From Anaerolineae bacterium (GTDB taxonomy: Bacteria > Chloroflexota > Anaerolineae > Anaerolineales > UBA4823): a stretch of 64,000 nt of DNA. The stretch spans positions 124,001-188,000 of the forward strand of contig QOQU01000003.1 in the NCBI GenBank assembly GCA_003327455.1, read 5' to 3'. The notes below the pieces were generated by a model, which was not told the DNA's origin, did not search any database, and saw only the letters and a program-made list of their open reading frames with translations. Numbering within the stretch: position 1 is the stretch's first letter; each line of letters starts with the position of its first letter. Positions 7,735-16,286 of the stretch are shown here, piece after piece. Made by a program: the position numbers and the translations under genes.

Positions 7735-9069
7735 ATGAGATGCATCGTCAAAGGTGGAAAACCGCTCAGAGGAAAAGTCAATCTGCCAGGGGATAAATCG
7801 CTATCCCATCGTGCCATCCTTTTTGCTGCGCTGGCTGAAGGTAGAAGCGAAATCGATAATCTCCTGTTAGCTGGTGTGACCCAACCCATGCTGGCAGCCT
7901 TAACAGCTTTTGGGGTTGAGTGGTCTCTGCAGGAGCAACATCTGACAGTCGTTGGTGAAGGTTTAAAAGGATGGAAAAATCCGGTTGGGGTGATCGATTG
8001 TGGAAATTCAGCAACGACCATGCGCTTGCTGGCTGGAGCAATGGCGGCAACCAACGTCAACGGCGTTTTGGATGGCAGTGAAGGTTTAAGACGCCGCCCA
8101 ATGGAGCGCATTGTCCAACCGCTTCAGAAAATGGGAGTGATGATCCATTCCACCAATGGTCGTGCACCCTTGACATTAAGCTGCTCCCAGCATCCTTTAC
8201 GAGGTATGGATCATCAGCTTGAAGTAGCCAGCGCCCAGGTGAAATCCTGTTTGATTTTAGCTGCTTTAGTCGCCGATCGACCGACCTGCATTTACGAACC
8301 GGGTCCTTCTCGGGATCACACCGAGCGTATGTTGGGAAGTATGGGCGTGAAGATCGAGTCGATTCCACCCCAAAGGACGGGTCAAAATGGCTATCAGACC
8401 AGGGTAGAGCCGCTCTCTGAACCGTTGAAGCCCCTTCAGATGCATCTGCCAGGCGATATTTCATCGGCGGCTTTTTTTATTGTTGGCGGATTGATTGCTC
8501 CGGATTCGGAAATCGAGATCGAGAATGTTGGCTTGAATCCGACGCGCTGTGGATTGTTAGAGGCTTTAGGCGAAATGCAAGCCGGGCTTTCGATTGAAGG
8601 ACAACAATCCCAGGGAGGGGAGCCCTGTGGTCATCTTCGCGTCGGGTCAGCCTCTCTAAATGCTACAAACGTGATGGGCGAGCGGGTGGTGCGCATGATC
8701 GATGAATTTCCGGTGTTTGGCGTGGCTGCCGCTTATGCTCGTGGAGAGACGGTCGTTGCCGATGCGCAGGAATTGCGGTATAAAGAATCCGATCGAATCG
8801 CAATGCTATGCCTGGAACTGAGAAAACTGGGCGTGGAAGCAATTGAAACGCAGGATGGCTTTCGGATTATTGGGAAGGGAAGTGTGAAGGGAGGCGTGGT
8901 AAATGCGCACGGCGATCATCGTCTGGCAATGGCGTTAATGGTTGCCGGACTTGGCTCGCAAGAGCCGATTATTGTCGAGGGTGCAGAAGTTGTCAACGAG
9001 TCTTTACCGCAGTTTATTCCGATCTTGCGCTCTTTAGGAGCAGACATTCTCTGTGAAACCGATGGATGA
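7735..9069 (+). CDS. aroA: 3-phosphoshikimate 1-carboxyvinyltransferase (EPSP synthase), class II-like
   Basis: Transfers the enolpyruvyl group of PEP to shikimate-3-phosphate; 444 aa. The N-terminus has PGDKSLSHRA. At residues 90-95 the PEP-site loop reads GNSATT, with Ala93 in place of the Gly of glyphosate-sensitive enzymes. The class II motifs are all present: GDKS, SAQVK, RDHTE and NPTR. By established class rules this predicts natural tolerance to glyphosate. It starts five bases after tyrA and overlaps aroE by 17 bases. The function is secure; the inhibitor phenotype is inferred from motifs. Confidence 0.95.
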   Translation: MRCIVKGGKPLRGKVNLPGDKSLSHRAILFAALAEGRSEIDNLLLAGVTQPMLAALTAFGVEWSLQEQHLTVVGEGLKGWKNPVGVIDCGNSATTMRLLAGAMAATNVNGVLDGSEGLRRRPMERIVQPLQKMGVMIHSTNGRAPLTLSCSQHPLRGMDHQLEVASAQVKSCLILAALVADRPTCIYEPGPSRDHTERMLGSMGVKIESIPPQRTGQNGYQTRVEPLSEPLKPLQMHLPGDISSAAFFIVGGLIAPDSEIEIENVGLNPTRCGLLEALGEMQAGLSIEGQQSQGGEPCGHLRVGSASLNATNVMGERVVRMIDEFPVFGVAAAYARGETVVADAQELRYKESDRIAMLCLELRKLGVEAIETQDGFRIIGKGSVKGGVVNAHGDHRLAMALMVAGLGSQEPIIVEGAEVVNESLPQFIPILRSLGADILCETDG

Positions 9070-9964
9070 GATGGCTTATCGCTTTGGTCTGGTTGGCTTT
9101 CCCTTGACATATAGCTTCTCCCCCATCATTCATCAGGTTTTTTTAGAGACATGTGGAGAACAGGGAAGTTATGAATTGATCCCGATCGCCGTTGATGCCC
9201 ACACGAACGAGCGCCTTCGAGCGGTATGCGCACGAATGCGCCGAGGGGATTACGATGGGATCAATGTGACCATCCCTCATAAACAGGGGGTTATGGCTTG
9301 TATTGATACACTGGATGAGAAAGCCAGGGCTGTTGGAGCAGTCAACACCCTCTACCGCAGCGGCGATGTCCTGATCGGAACGAATACGGATGTCGAAGGA
9401 TTTTTACTGGATGTAGGGCAAAAGCTCTCCCTGGCAGAGGCAGGAACAGCGTTGATCCTCGGCGCCGGTGGAGCAGCTCGGGCAGTAGCATGGGGTCTGC
9501 TGAAAAGCGGATGGCAGGTCTGGATTGCTGCTCGTCGGCTCGAACAAGCCAGAGAAATCGTCTGCGATCTCTCGACTGAGGAAAGCAACCAATCAAGAAC
9601 ACCCTCTCAAATCAGAGCGCTTTCCTGGCAGGATGGGATCGAACTCGTGATGAATGGATCATCTGATATCCGTTTGGTGATCAATGCCACACCACTGGGA
9701 ACCAAGGGGTTGGAGGAAAAATCCCCACTTCCAGCACAATTCCTGTTGCCTGAAGATACCTGTTTTTATGACCTGGTTTATAATCCTCCCGAAACAGCTT
9801 TTATGCGGCTGGCCCGTGAAAAAGGATACCAGGCCTGGAACGGCTTTGGTATGTTGCTCTGGCAAGCAGCCCTGGCCTTTGAATGCTGGACTGGATACAA
9901 GATCTCAATTACACCGGAAATCGAATCCAAAATTACTTCAAGGATAAGAGCAAGTGATGATTGA
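9053..9964 (+). CDS. aroE: Shikimate dehydrogenase
   Basis: NADPH-dependent reduction of 3-dehydroshikimate; 303 aa. The substrate site YSFSPIIHQVF and the catalytic-lysine motif VTIPHK are in the N-terminal half, with NTD further on. The nucleotide-binding loop GAGGAARAVAWGL follows. The frame begins with GTG at 9053, which has AGGAG 11 bases upstream. ATG codons at 9062 and 9071 are alternatives with weaker ribosome sites, so up to six residues of the N-terminus are uncertain. It overlaps aroA on the left and the aminotransferase on the right, so translation is probably coupled. Confidence 0.93.
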   Translation: MKPMDEMAYRFGLVGFPLTYSFSPIIHQVFLETCGEQGSYELIPIAVDAHTNERLRAVCARMRRGDYDGINVTIPHKQGVMACIDTLDEKARAVGAVNTLYRSGDVLIGTNTDVEGFLLDVGQKLSLAEAGTALILGAGGAARAVAWGLLKSGWQVWIAARRLEQAREIVCDLSTEESNQSRTPSQIRALSWQDGIELVMNGSSDIRLVINATPLGTKGLEEKSPLPAQFLLPEDTCFYDLVYNPPETAFMRLAREKGYQAWNGFGMLLWQAALAFECWTGYKISITPEIESKITSRIRASDD

Positions 9965-11126
9965 AGCTGCAACAAGAATGCAAACCCAAAAAACGCAATT
10001 CTTTGCCGGTTTGGCGACCCGCATTGCTGCTCTTGAAGCGCAGGGCAAGCGCGTGATTCGCTTAGATGTTGGTTCGCCCGATCTCCCGCCGCCGGCCTCA
10101 ATTGTGGAGGCATTAATTCAATCGGCGAAACGGGCGGATGTGCATGGATATCAACCGCATCGCGGTAGCGAAGCCCTATTGCAAGCCTGGGCGGGGATGT
10201 ATCAACAGGTCTATGGGGTTGAGGTTGATGCAAAGTCTGAGATTGTGCCTTTGTTAGGATCGAAGGAAGGCATTTTCCATATTACTCAGGCGTTCGTCAA
10301 CCCCGGCGATGTGGTCTTGATCCCGGATCCTGGTTATCTTACTTATGAAGCGGCGACTCGCTTTGCCGGCGGCGAAGTTTACCGCATGCCTCTGCTAGCC
10401 GAAAACGATTATTTAGTGGACTTTTCAACGATCCCTGTGGAAGTTGCCGAGCGGGCAAAGATCATGTGGCTCAACTATCCTAACAACCCAACCGCAGCCA
10501 CGGCTAGCCGAGAATTTTTCGAGCGCGCATTGCAATTTGCCCGAAGGTATAATATTCTGGTTTGTCATGACGCGGCCTATTCACAAATAAACTTCGATGG
10601 ATTTCACTCACCTTCTATCTTTGAGGTTGATCAGGCGAAAGAGACTTCGGTTGAGTTCAACACGTTGTCGAAATCTCACAATATGGCCGGCTGGCGGGTG
10701 GGCGCAGCGCTGGGTAATGCAGAAGTGCTGAAGACTTTATATACCCTTAAGACCCAGGTGGACTCCGGTCACTTTCGCCCGATAATGGAAGCAGCCGTAC
10801 AAGCCATGACGGAAGATCAGGGCTGGTTGCAGGAGCGCAATCAAATTTATCAACGGCGCCGTGATTTAATCGTCAAAGCCCTGCATCAGATGGGGCTGGC
10901 TGTACGCAAGCCTTTGGCATCTCTCTATATATGGATGCCCCTTCCCAACGGGTGGCATAGTGAGGAATTTTGTCAACAGTTGCTAGAGGAAACCCAGGTA
11001 AGCATCACCCCAGGCAGCGTATTTGGTAAATACGGAGAAGGTGCGGCACGCATCTGTTTTTGTCTCGCAGATGATTTGATCGTCGAAGCGATGGATCGGT
11101 TGGGGAAGTGGATGGCAAAGCTATGA
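9957..11126 (+). CDS. Class I/II PLP aminotransferase, likely aromatic or LL-diaminopimelate type
   Basis: A fold-type I aminotransferase of 389 aa. The N-terminal pattern (TQFFAGLATRIAALEAQGKRVI, then GSPDLPPP) resembles the LL-diaminopimelate/aspartate group. NYPNNPTAA is the Asn loop, and SKSHNMAGWRVG holds the PLP lysine. Its place between aroE and aroC, in an operon that makes 4-hydroxyphenylpyruvate, suggests it transaminates that keto acid to tyrosine. A diaminopimelate role is the main alternative and cannot be excluded from sequence. The start is ATG 9957 (or GTG 9954), overlapping the aroE end; it ends in a four-base overlap with aroC. Confidence 0.82.
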   Translation: MIEAATRMQTQKTQFFAGLATRIAALEAQGKRVIRLDVGSPDLPPPASIVEALIQSAKRADVHGYQPHRGSEALLQAWAGMYQQVYGVEVDAKSEIVPLLGSKEGIFHITQAFVNPGDVVLIPDPGYLTYEAATRFAGGEVYRMPLLAENDYLVDFSTIPVEVAERAKIMWLNYPNNPTAATASREFFERALQFARRYNILVCHDAAYSQINFDGFHSPSIFEVDQAKETSVEFNTLSKSHNMAGWRVGAALGNAEVLKTLYTLKTQVDSGHFRPIMEAAVQAMTEDQGWLQERNQIYQRRRDLIVKALHQMGLAVRKPLASLYIWMPLPNGWHSEEFCQQLLEETQVSITPGSVFGKYGEGAARICFCLADDLIVEAMDRLGKWMAKL

Positions 11127-12292
11127 GTTTGCGTTTTATAACCGCCGGAGAATCGCATGGGCCGGCCTTGATTGCGGTTTTAGAAGGTCTCCCGGCTGGA
11201 TTGACTGTGGATTATGACTTCATTGACCAGGAGTTAATGCGTCGCCAGGTGGGATATGGCGCCGGTCCGCGCATGAAACTGGAGAAGGACCGGGCGATCT
11301 TTCTCAGCGGTGTTATGGAAGGGAAGACCATTGGCGCGCCCCTGGCGATTTTGATCGAGAATCGCGATCATAGCCGCTGGAAAGGCAAACCAATCGAAGC
11401 GATGACCATCCCAAGGCCAGGCCACGCTGACCTTACTGCAACCCTGAAATATGGGTACAACGATCTACGCCCTGCCCTGGAGCGTGCCTCAGCACGCGAA
11501 ACGGCCGCCCGAGTGGCAGTTGGGGCTGTGTGTAAGCTGTATCTGCGCCAATTTGGCATTTGCGTTCAAGGATATGTCCGCTCAATTGCTGATATCGAAG
11601 GGCAAATCGAAACAATCCCTTTAGAAGAACGTTATCCACGAGCAGAAGCCTCTCCGTTGCGATGTCCCGATGAAGTGGCTGCCCAGGCAATGCAGGAGCG
11701 CATCCGTCAGGCGATGGAGGAAAAGCAAACTCTGGGAGGAGTACTGGAGGTGCTTGCCTTTGGAGTGCCGCCAGGATTAGGCTCGCACGTTCAATGGGAT
11801 CGCCGTTTGGAAGCCCGTTTGGGAGCGGCTTTGTTGAGCATTCAAGCCATTAAGGGCGTCGAAATCGGGATGGCTTTTGAGAACACCCGTTTGCGAGGTA
11901 CGCAAGCCCAGGACGGGATATTTTTAGAGCAAAGGCGCCTGGTGCGCCGTACATTGCGTAGTGGTGGGGTTGAGGGAGGAATTTCCAACGGCGAGCCGAT
12001 TCTGGTGCGGGCTGCGATGAAGCCGATTGCCACAACCCTGACCCCGCAATCATCGGTTGATTTGTTGAAAGGGGAAGAAACCCAAACGCGCTATGAACGC
12101 TCGGACTTTTGCCCGGTGCCACGCGCCGTTCCGATCGTTGAAGCAATGGTTGCCTTTGTGCTTGCCCAGGCTTTGCTAGAAAAACTGGGCGGCGATTCGC
12201 TTGTGGAGCAACAGCAGCGCTTTGAACAATTGCCCAAAATGACCCTGGATCATTTCGCTCTGGACGGACGGGAGCATTTGTTTTGGGAATGA
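11123..12292 (+). CDS. aroC: Chorismate synthase
   Basis: Reduced-flavin-dependent elimination of phosphate from EPSP to give chorismate; 389 aa. It begins MSLRFITAGESHGP, the family's N-terminal signature, with the GAGPRMKLEKD region and GGISNGEPILVRAAMKP further on. A GTG in frame at 11108 is less likely than the ATG at 11123, which overlaps the previous stop (ATGA) and gives the usual N-terminus. The 3' end overlaps the aroKB start in the same way. There is no NADPH:flavin reductase domain, so it is monofunctional. Confidence 0.95.
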   Translation: MSLRFITAGESHGPALIAVLEGLPAGLTVDYDFIDQELMRRQVGYGAGPRMKLEKDRAIFLSGVMEGKTIGAPLAILIENRDHSRWKGKPIEAMTIPRPGHADLTATLKYGYNDLRPALERASARETAARVAVGAVCKLYLRQFGICVQGYVRSIADIEGQIETIPLEERYPRAEASPLRCPDEVAAQAMQERIRQAMEEKQTLGGVLEVLAFGVPPGLGSHVQWDRRLEARLGAALLSIQAIKGVEIGMAFENTRLRGTQAQDGIFLEQRRLVRRTLRSGGVEGGISNGEPILVRAAMKPIATTLTPQSSVDLLKGEETQTRYERSDFCPVPRAVPIVEAMVAFVLAQALLEKLGGDSLVEQQQRFEQLPKMTLDHFALDGREHLFWE

Positions 12293-13860
12293 ATATCTAT
12301 CTCTATGGGCCTCCTGCTTCAGGAAAAACCACCATTGGCGTTCGTCTGGCTGAACGAACGGGGCTGGCTTTTGTCGACTTAGATGAAGTGATTGAACAAA
12401 CGGCTTCGTTGAGCATCCCCCAAATCTTCGAACAAGAGGGAGAGCAGGGCTTCCGCAAGCGAGAGCGAGAAGCCTTACAGCGGGTTGCCGCTGCCTCCAA
12501 CCAGGTTGTTGCTCTGGGAGGCGGGGCTTTGCTTGATTTAAGGAACCGTAAACTCTGTGAGCAGAGCGGAAAAGTATTTTGTCTTCAGGCTTCCTATCCA
12601 ACTTTATTGCAACGTTTGGGTTTTGATGAAAACCAGCGTCCTTTGTTAGCTGAAGATGTAGCTACACAACTCGAGAAATTACTGCACCAGCGTTTACCGC
12701 ATTATTTGTCCTTTGAGCATCAAATTATTGTCGATCAACGCCCGGTTGATGAGATTGTGAGCGAAATTCAACTCGGCGTTGGGGCTTTTTGGGTGCGGGG
12801 TATGGGGGGCGGTTATGCCGTGCGCGTTCAGAATGACATCCGAACCAGATTAGGGGAAATCTTAGGCGAACAAGGATTGAAAGGTTCAGTATTTATTTTA
12901 AGTGATGAAAACGTTGCGGCGTATTATCTCAAAGATATTGAGCTAAGCCTTCAAAAAGGGGGATACCGCTATCATTCGTTGATCTTACCGCCTGGAGAGC
13001 ATACCAAAAACATCCAGACTGTGCAGGCGATCTGGAGCGAGATGACCCGGGCCAGCATCGATCGCACTTCTTGCCTGGTGGCTTTAGGGGGAGGCGTGGT
13101 GAGCGATATTGGTGGCTTTGTGGCGGCAACCTATATGCGTGGTATAGCGTGGGCAGTGTTGCCAACCACCTTACTGGCTATGGCAGATGCCAGCCTGGGT
13201 GGCAAGACAGGAGTAGATTTGCCAGAAGGAAAAAACCTGGTCGGAGCGTTCCACGCCCCGCGCTTTGTGCTGGCTGACTCGCAAACGTTACGAACCCTGC
13301 CTCAGGTTGAATGGCGGGCGGGGATGGCAGAAATTCTCAAAGCGGGGGTTATCGGTGATCCATGTTTGTTCGCCCTTTGCGAAGAAGGGGAAATTGCTAT
13401 CCAGCGGAGAATGAGCGAACTATTGTCGCGCGCCATCGGGGTCAAAGTTCGCATCATCGAAGAAGACCCGTTTGAGCGCGGCAGGCGAGCAGCTTTGAAT
13501 TTCGGACACACGGTTGCACATGCCATCGAGACGCTTTCGGAATATCAGATCCAGCACGGGTTTGCAGTGGCAATGGGCATGGTTGCCGAAGCGCAACTCG
13601 CCTTTCAAATCGGTCTTGCCCCACTGGAGGTCAAAGAACGCATTGAACTCGCATTGGCGGGATTGGGATTGCCTACCCGCTTGCCAAAACAGTTTTCGCC
13701 TTCGATGATCCTGCAAGCCATGCAGACGGATAAGAAAAAACAACTTGGGGAATTGCGATTTGCTTTACCGGAGCGGATTGGTTTTGTGCAGGTGGGTGTA
13801 AGAGTCTCAATGGCAAACGATATCCTTAAAGCCTTGCAAGTCTGCCAGGAGAAAGCGTAA
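12289..13860 (+). CDS. aroKB: Bifunctional shikimate kinase / 3-dehydroquinate synthase (AroK-AroB fusion)
   Basis: One 523-aa polypeptide carrying two pathway enzymes. Residues 1 to about 165 are shikimate kinase: Walker A GPPASGKTT near the N-terminus, the shikimate-binding Asp in DLDEVIE, Arg in GFRKRE, and a GGGALL loop. Residues from about 175 are 3-dehydroquinate synthase: GGGVVSDIGGFVAATYMRG for NAD, PTTLLAMADASLGGKTGVD, and the zinc histidine region NFGHTVAHAIE. The steps are not consecutive (AroB is step 2, AroK step 5), so the fusion is not a direct channel. The ATG at 12289 overlaps the aroC stop; a TTG at 12283 is less likely. Such fusions are known in a few bacterial lineages. 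Confidence 0.94.
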   Translation: MNIYLYGPPASGKTTIGVRLAERTGLAFVDLDEVIEQTASLSIPQIFEQEGEQGFRKREREALQRVAAASNQVVALGGGALLDLRNRKLCEQSGKVFCLQASYPTLLQRLGFDENQRPLLAEDVATQLEKLLHQRLPHYLSFEHQIIVDQRPVDEIVSEIQLGVGAFWVRGMGGGYAVRVQNDIRTRLGEILGEQGLKGSVFILSDENVAAYYLKDIELSLQKGGYRYHSLILPPGEHTKNIQTVQAIWSEMTRASIDRTSCLVALGGGVVSDIGGFVAATYMRGIAWAVLPTTLLAMADASLGGKTGVDLPEGKNLVGAFHAPRFVLADSQTLRTLPQVEWRAGMAEILKAGVIGDPCLFALCEEGEIAIQRRMSELLSRAIGVKVRIIEEDPFERGRRAALNFGHTVAHAIETLSEYQIQHGFAVAMGMVAEAQLAFQIGLAPLEVKERIELALAGLGLPTRLPKQFSPSMILQAMQTDKKKQLGELRFALPERIGFVQVGVRVSMANDILKALQVCQEKA

Positions 13861-13865
13861 CTGCG

Positions 13866-14315
13866 ATGAAAGAAATTCTTGTTTTACATGGTCCAAACCT
13901 TAACCTGTTAGGAAAACGAGAGCCTCAGATCTATGGATCGATAACGCTGGAGGAAATCAATCGGCGTTTAATGGACGAGGGGGAGCGGTTGGGAATCCTG
14001 GTACGGTGTTTTCAATCCAATTCAGAAGGAGCCTTGATTGATCAGTTGCAAGAAGCCTCCGACTGGGCTGCGGGAATTATCTTCAATCCCGGCGGTTACA
14101 CGCACACCTCGGTTGCTTTACGGGATGCGATCGCTGCCATTCAGGTGCCAGTGATTGAGGTGCATCTTTCGAATATCGATGCGCGGGAGGAATTTCGGCG
14201 ACACTCATTGATCTCGGCAGTCTGTTGGGGAAAGATTGCTGGACTGGGGTGGAAGTCTTACTGGTTGGCATTACATGCCTTTGCCCTGCACTTTCAAGAA
14301 CAGGAAATGCGATAA
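13866..14315 (+). CDS. aroQ: Type II 3-dehydroquinate dehydratase
   Basis: Dehydrates 3-dehydroquinate; 149 aa, normal for the dodecameric type II enzyme. Visible motifs are GPNLNLLGKREPQIYG with the catalytic Tyr, NPGGYTHTSVALRDAI, and EVHLSNIDAREEFR with the catalytic His and Arg. It starts 5 bases after aroKB and is the last clear gene of the aro operon. With it, every enzyme from DAHP synthase to chorismate is encoded in the one cluster. No convincing terminator follows, so read-through into the next genes is possible. Confidence 0.95.
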   Translation: MKEILVLHGPNLNLLGKREPQIYGSITLEEINRRLMDEGERLGILVRCFQSNSEGALIDQLQEASDWAAGIIFNPGGYTHTSVALRDAIAAIQVPVIEVHLSNIDAREEFRRHSLISAVCWGKIAGLGWKSYWLALHAFALHFQEQEMR

Positions 14316-14424
14316 AATAAACTTTGGATTTTTGAATGGAAAGGATGCAGTGCAAATCCTGTTCATCCTGTATTTCCTGTTTGGAGATCAAGCATCTTGT
14401 AATGTACCTAGCTAAGGGTAGCTG

Positions 14425-15369
14425 GTGAATATTCTCGTTACGGGTGGAACCGGGTTTATTGGGCAGGCGCTGGTACCAAAATTGGTGGAGGCTGGGCATA
14501 CGGTGCGTCTGTTGATTCGGCCGGCCAGGCGGACACCACAGGTGCCAAAGGGTGTGGCGGTTCAAATTGCGGTCAGCAGTGTAACCGATGGGCGGGGTTT
14601 GCGCTCAGCGCTGAATGGGATGGATGTGGTTGTCCATCTAGCCAGTGTGGAACGCCAGGGAGCATATGCCGACTTGATGCGCATAGACATCGAAGGAACG
14701 CGTCTGCTGGCGCAAATTGCTAAAGAGAGTGGCATTGAGCGTTTTGTGTATGTCAGTCATTTAGGCGCCGATCGATTTTCAGCCTTTCCGGTCAGCAAAA
14801 CCAAGGGGCTGGCTGAAGAAGCAATTCGCAGAACAGGCATCCAGTATACGATTTTTCGTTCGGGGATTGTCTTTGGCGAAGGTGATATGCTTACCAGTGG
14901 CATCGCTCAACTGTTGGTTGCTGTTCCATTTTTTTTTATTGTGCCAGGAGACGGTAAAACTCTTCTCCAACCAATATGGGTTGAAGATCTGGCGACGGTG
15001 ATAGCGTGGGCAATAGAGGATTCCCAAACGCTGAATCAAATCTACGAAGTGGGGGGGCCGGAAATGCTCAGTTTTTGTGAGGTGGTAGAAACGGTGATGG
15101 ATGTGATGGGAAAACATAAACGATTTTTCTATTTGCCTCCGCCACTCTTACGCGGTATCACGGTTTTCTTGGAAACCAGCCTGGCGCACTCGCCGGTCTC
15201 CGTGTTTTGGTTGGATTACCTGGCAGTCAACCATACCTGTGCTATCGATACGTTGCCGCGTTTGTTTCAATTAAAGCCCAGCCGATTATCTCAACGAATC
15301 GATTACTTAAAATCTGTAAACTGGCGGCGTGTGCTCTGGCAACGCCTTCGAGCGAGGGAGGTAGGATGA
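14425..15369 (+). CDS. NmrA/NDUFA9-like NAD(P)-binding protein (atypical SDR)
   Basis: A 314-aa extended or atypical short-chain dehydrogenase. The N-terminal Rossmann motif VTGGTGFIGQALVPKL is followed by VVHLASVE and a YVSH segment. This pattern is typical of the NDUFA9 (complex I assembly) and NmrA-like group that binds NAD(P) without a clear reaction. The GTG at 14425 is preceded by AAGGGT. It is 109 bases after aroQ, so it may or may not belong to the aro transcript. It overlaps the following acetyltransferase (ATGA), which ties it to the GNAT-racemase pair. The substrate is unknown. Confidence 0.75.
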   Translation: MNILVTGGTGFIGQALVPKLVEAGHTVRLLIRPARRTPQVPKGVAVQIAVSSVTDGRGLRSALNGMDVVVHLASVERQGAYADLMRIDIEGTRLLAQIAKESGIERFVYVSHLGADRFSAFPVSKTKGLAEEAIRRTGIQYTIFRSGIVFGEGDMLTSGIAQLLVAVPFFFIVPGDGKTLLQPIWVEDLATVIAWAIEDSQTLNQIYEVGGPEMLSFCEVVETVMDVMGKHKRFFYLPPPLLRGITVFLETSLAHSPVSVFWLDYLAVNHTCAIDTLPRLFQLKPSRLSQRIDYLKSVNWRRVLWQRLRAREVG

Positions 15370-16286
15370 GTCATAAGCCTTACTCCCTGCGAATCCTCAG
15401 TGAAGCAGAGGATTTTTTTGCTGTGGAAGAACTCCAACGCATTGTCTGGCCAGGAAATGAGACGGAGGTAATCCCTGCGCATCTGTTAATTTCAGCGGTT
15501 AAACATGGTGGAATTTGTATTGGCGCTTATATGACCGTAGAAGATGATGACAAAGGCAAACTGGTCGGCTTTGTGTTTGGGCTACCGGCGTTTTACCATA
15601 CCCCCGATGGCCCGCGCTTGATGCACTATTCGCACATGCTGGGGGTGCATCCCGACCATCGCAGTGAGGGTTTGGGTTTTCTTCTCAAACGCGCCCAATG
15701 GCAGATGGTACGTAAGCAAGGCATAGACCGCATCACCTGGACTTACGATCCATTGCTAAGCCGCAATGCCCACTTAAACATTGCCAAATTAGGCGCGGTG
15801 TGCAATACTTATCATATTGATTATTATGGAATCTTGCGTGATGGCTTGAATGCCGGCACACCGACCGATCGCTTTGAGGTAGATTGGTGGGTTCATTCTC
15901 AGCGCGTCAATCGGCGTTTGAGCCGGCAGGTTCGCCAACCATTAGATTTAGCCCACTACCTGGCAGCCGGGGCGGAGATTATCAATCCAAGTGGTCTGCG
16001 CCCGGATGGATTAACCTATCCAGGTGAAATTCGCTTTCCGTTCGAGATCTCTGAACTGTCCCGGCCTCCAGAAGAATATCCCGGCATTTTGCTGGTCGAG
16101 ATTCCATCTGATTTTTCGCAGATCAAACAACTTGACCTCGATCTGGCAATGGAATGGCGTATGCATTGCCGCCAGATCTTCCCGCTTCTCTTTCAGCATG
16201 GTTATTTCGTCACTGACTTTATTTATCTCAAGGAATTTCCCTCGCGCAGTATGTATGTGCTGAGTCACGGAGAGCATACATTATGA
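15366..16286 (+). CDS. GNAT-superfamily acyltransferase of the COG3375 type
   Basis: A 306-aa protein whose N-terminal half shows the GNAT fold pattern: a HMLGVHPDHRSEGLGFLLK segment for acyl-CoA binding. The C-terminal half is specific to this family. The open frame extends upstream to 15207, but the ATG at 15366 has GGGAGG before it and overlaps the previous stop (ATGA). It overlaps the next gene, an OSBS/NSAR-type enolase-superfamily enzyme, in the same way. In Geobacillus a GNAT succinyltransferase next to an N-succinylamino-acid racemase converts D- to L-amino acids. The same role is a reasonable inference here but is not shown by the sequence. Confidence 0.75.
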   Translation: MSHKPYSLRILSEAEDFFAVEELQRIVWPGNETEVIPAHLLISAVKHGGICIGAYMTVEDDDKGKLVGFVFGLPAFYHTPDGPRLMHYSHMLGVHPDHRSEGLGFLLKRAQWQMVRKQGIDRITWTYDPLLSRNAHLNIAKLGAVCNTYHIDYYGILRDGLNAGTPTDRFEVDWWVHSQRVNRRLSRQVRQPLDLAHYLAAGAEIINPSGLRPDGLTYPGEIRFPFEISELSRPPEEYPGILLVEIPSDFSQIKQLDLDLAMEWRMHCRQIFPLLFQHGYFVTDFIYLKEFPSRSMYVLSHGEHTL

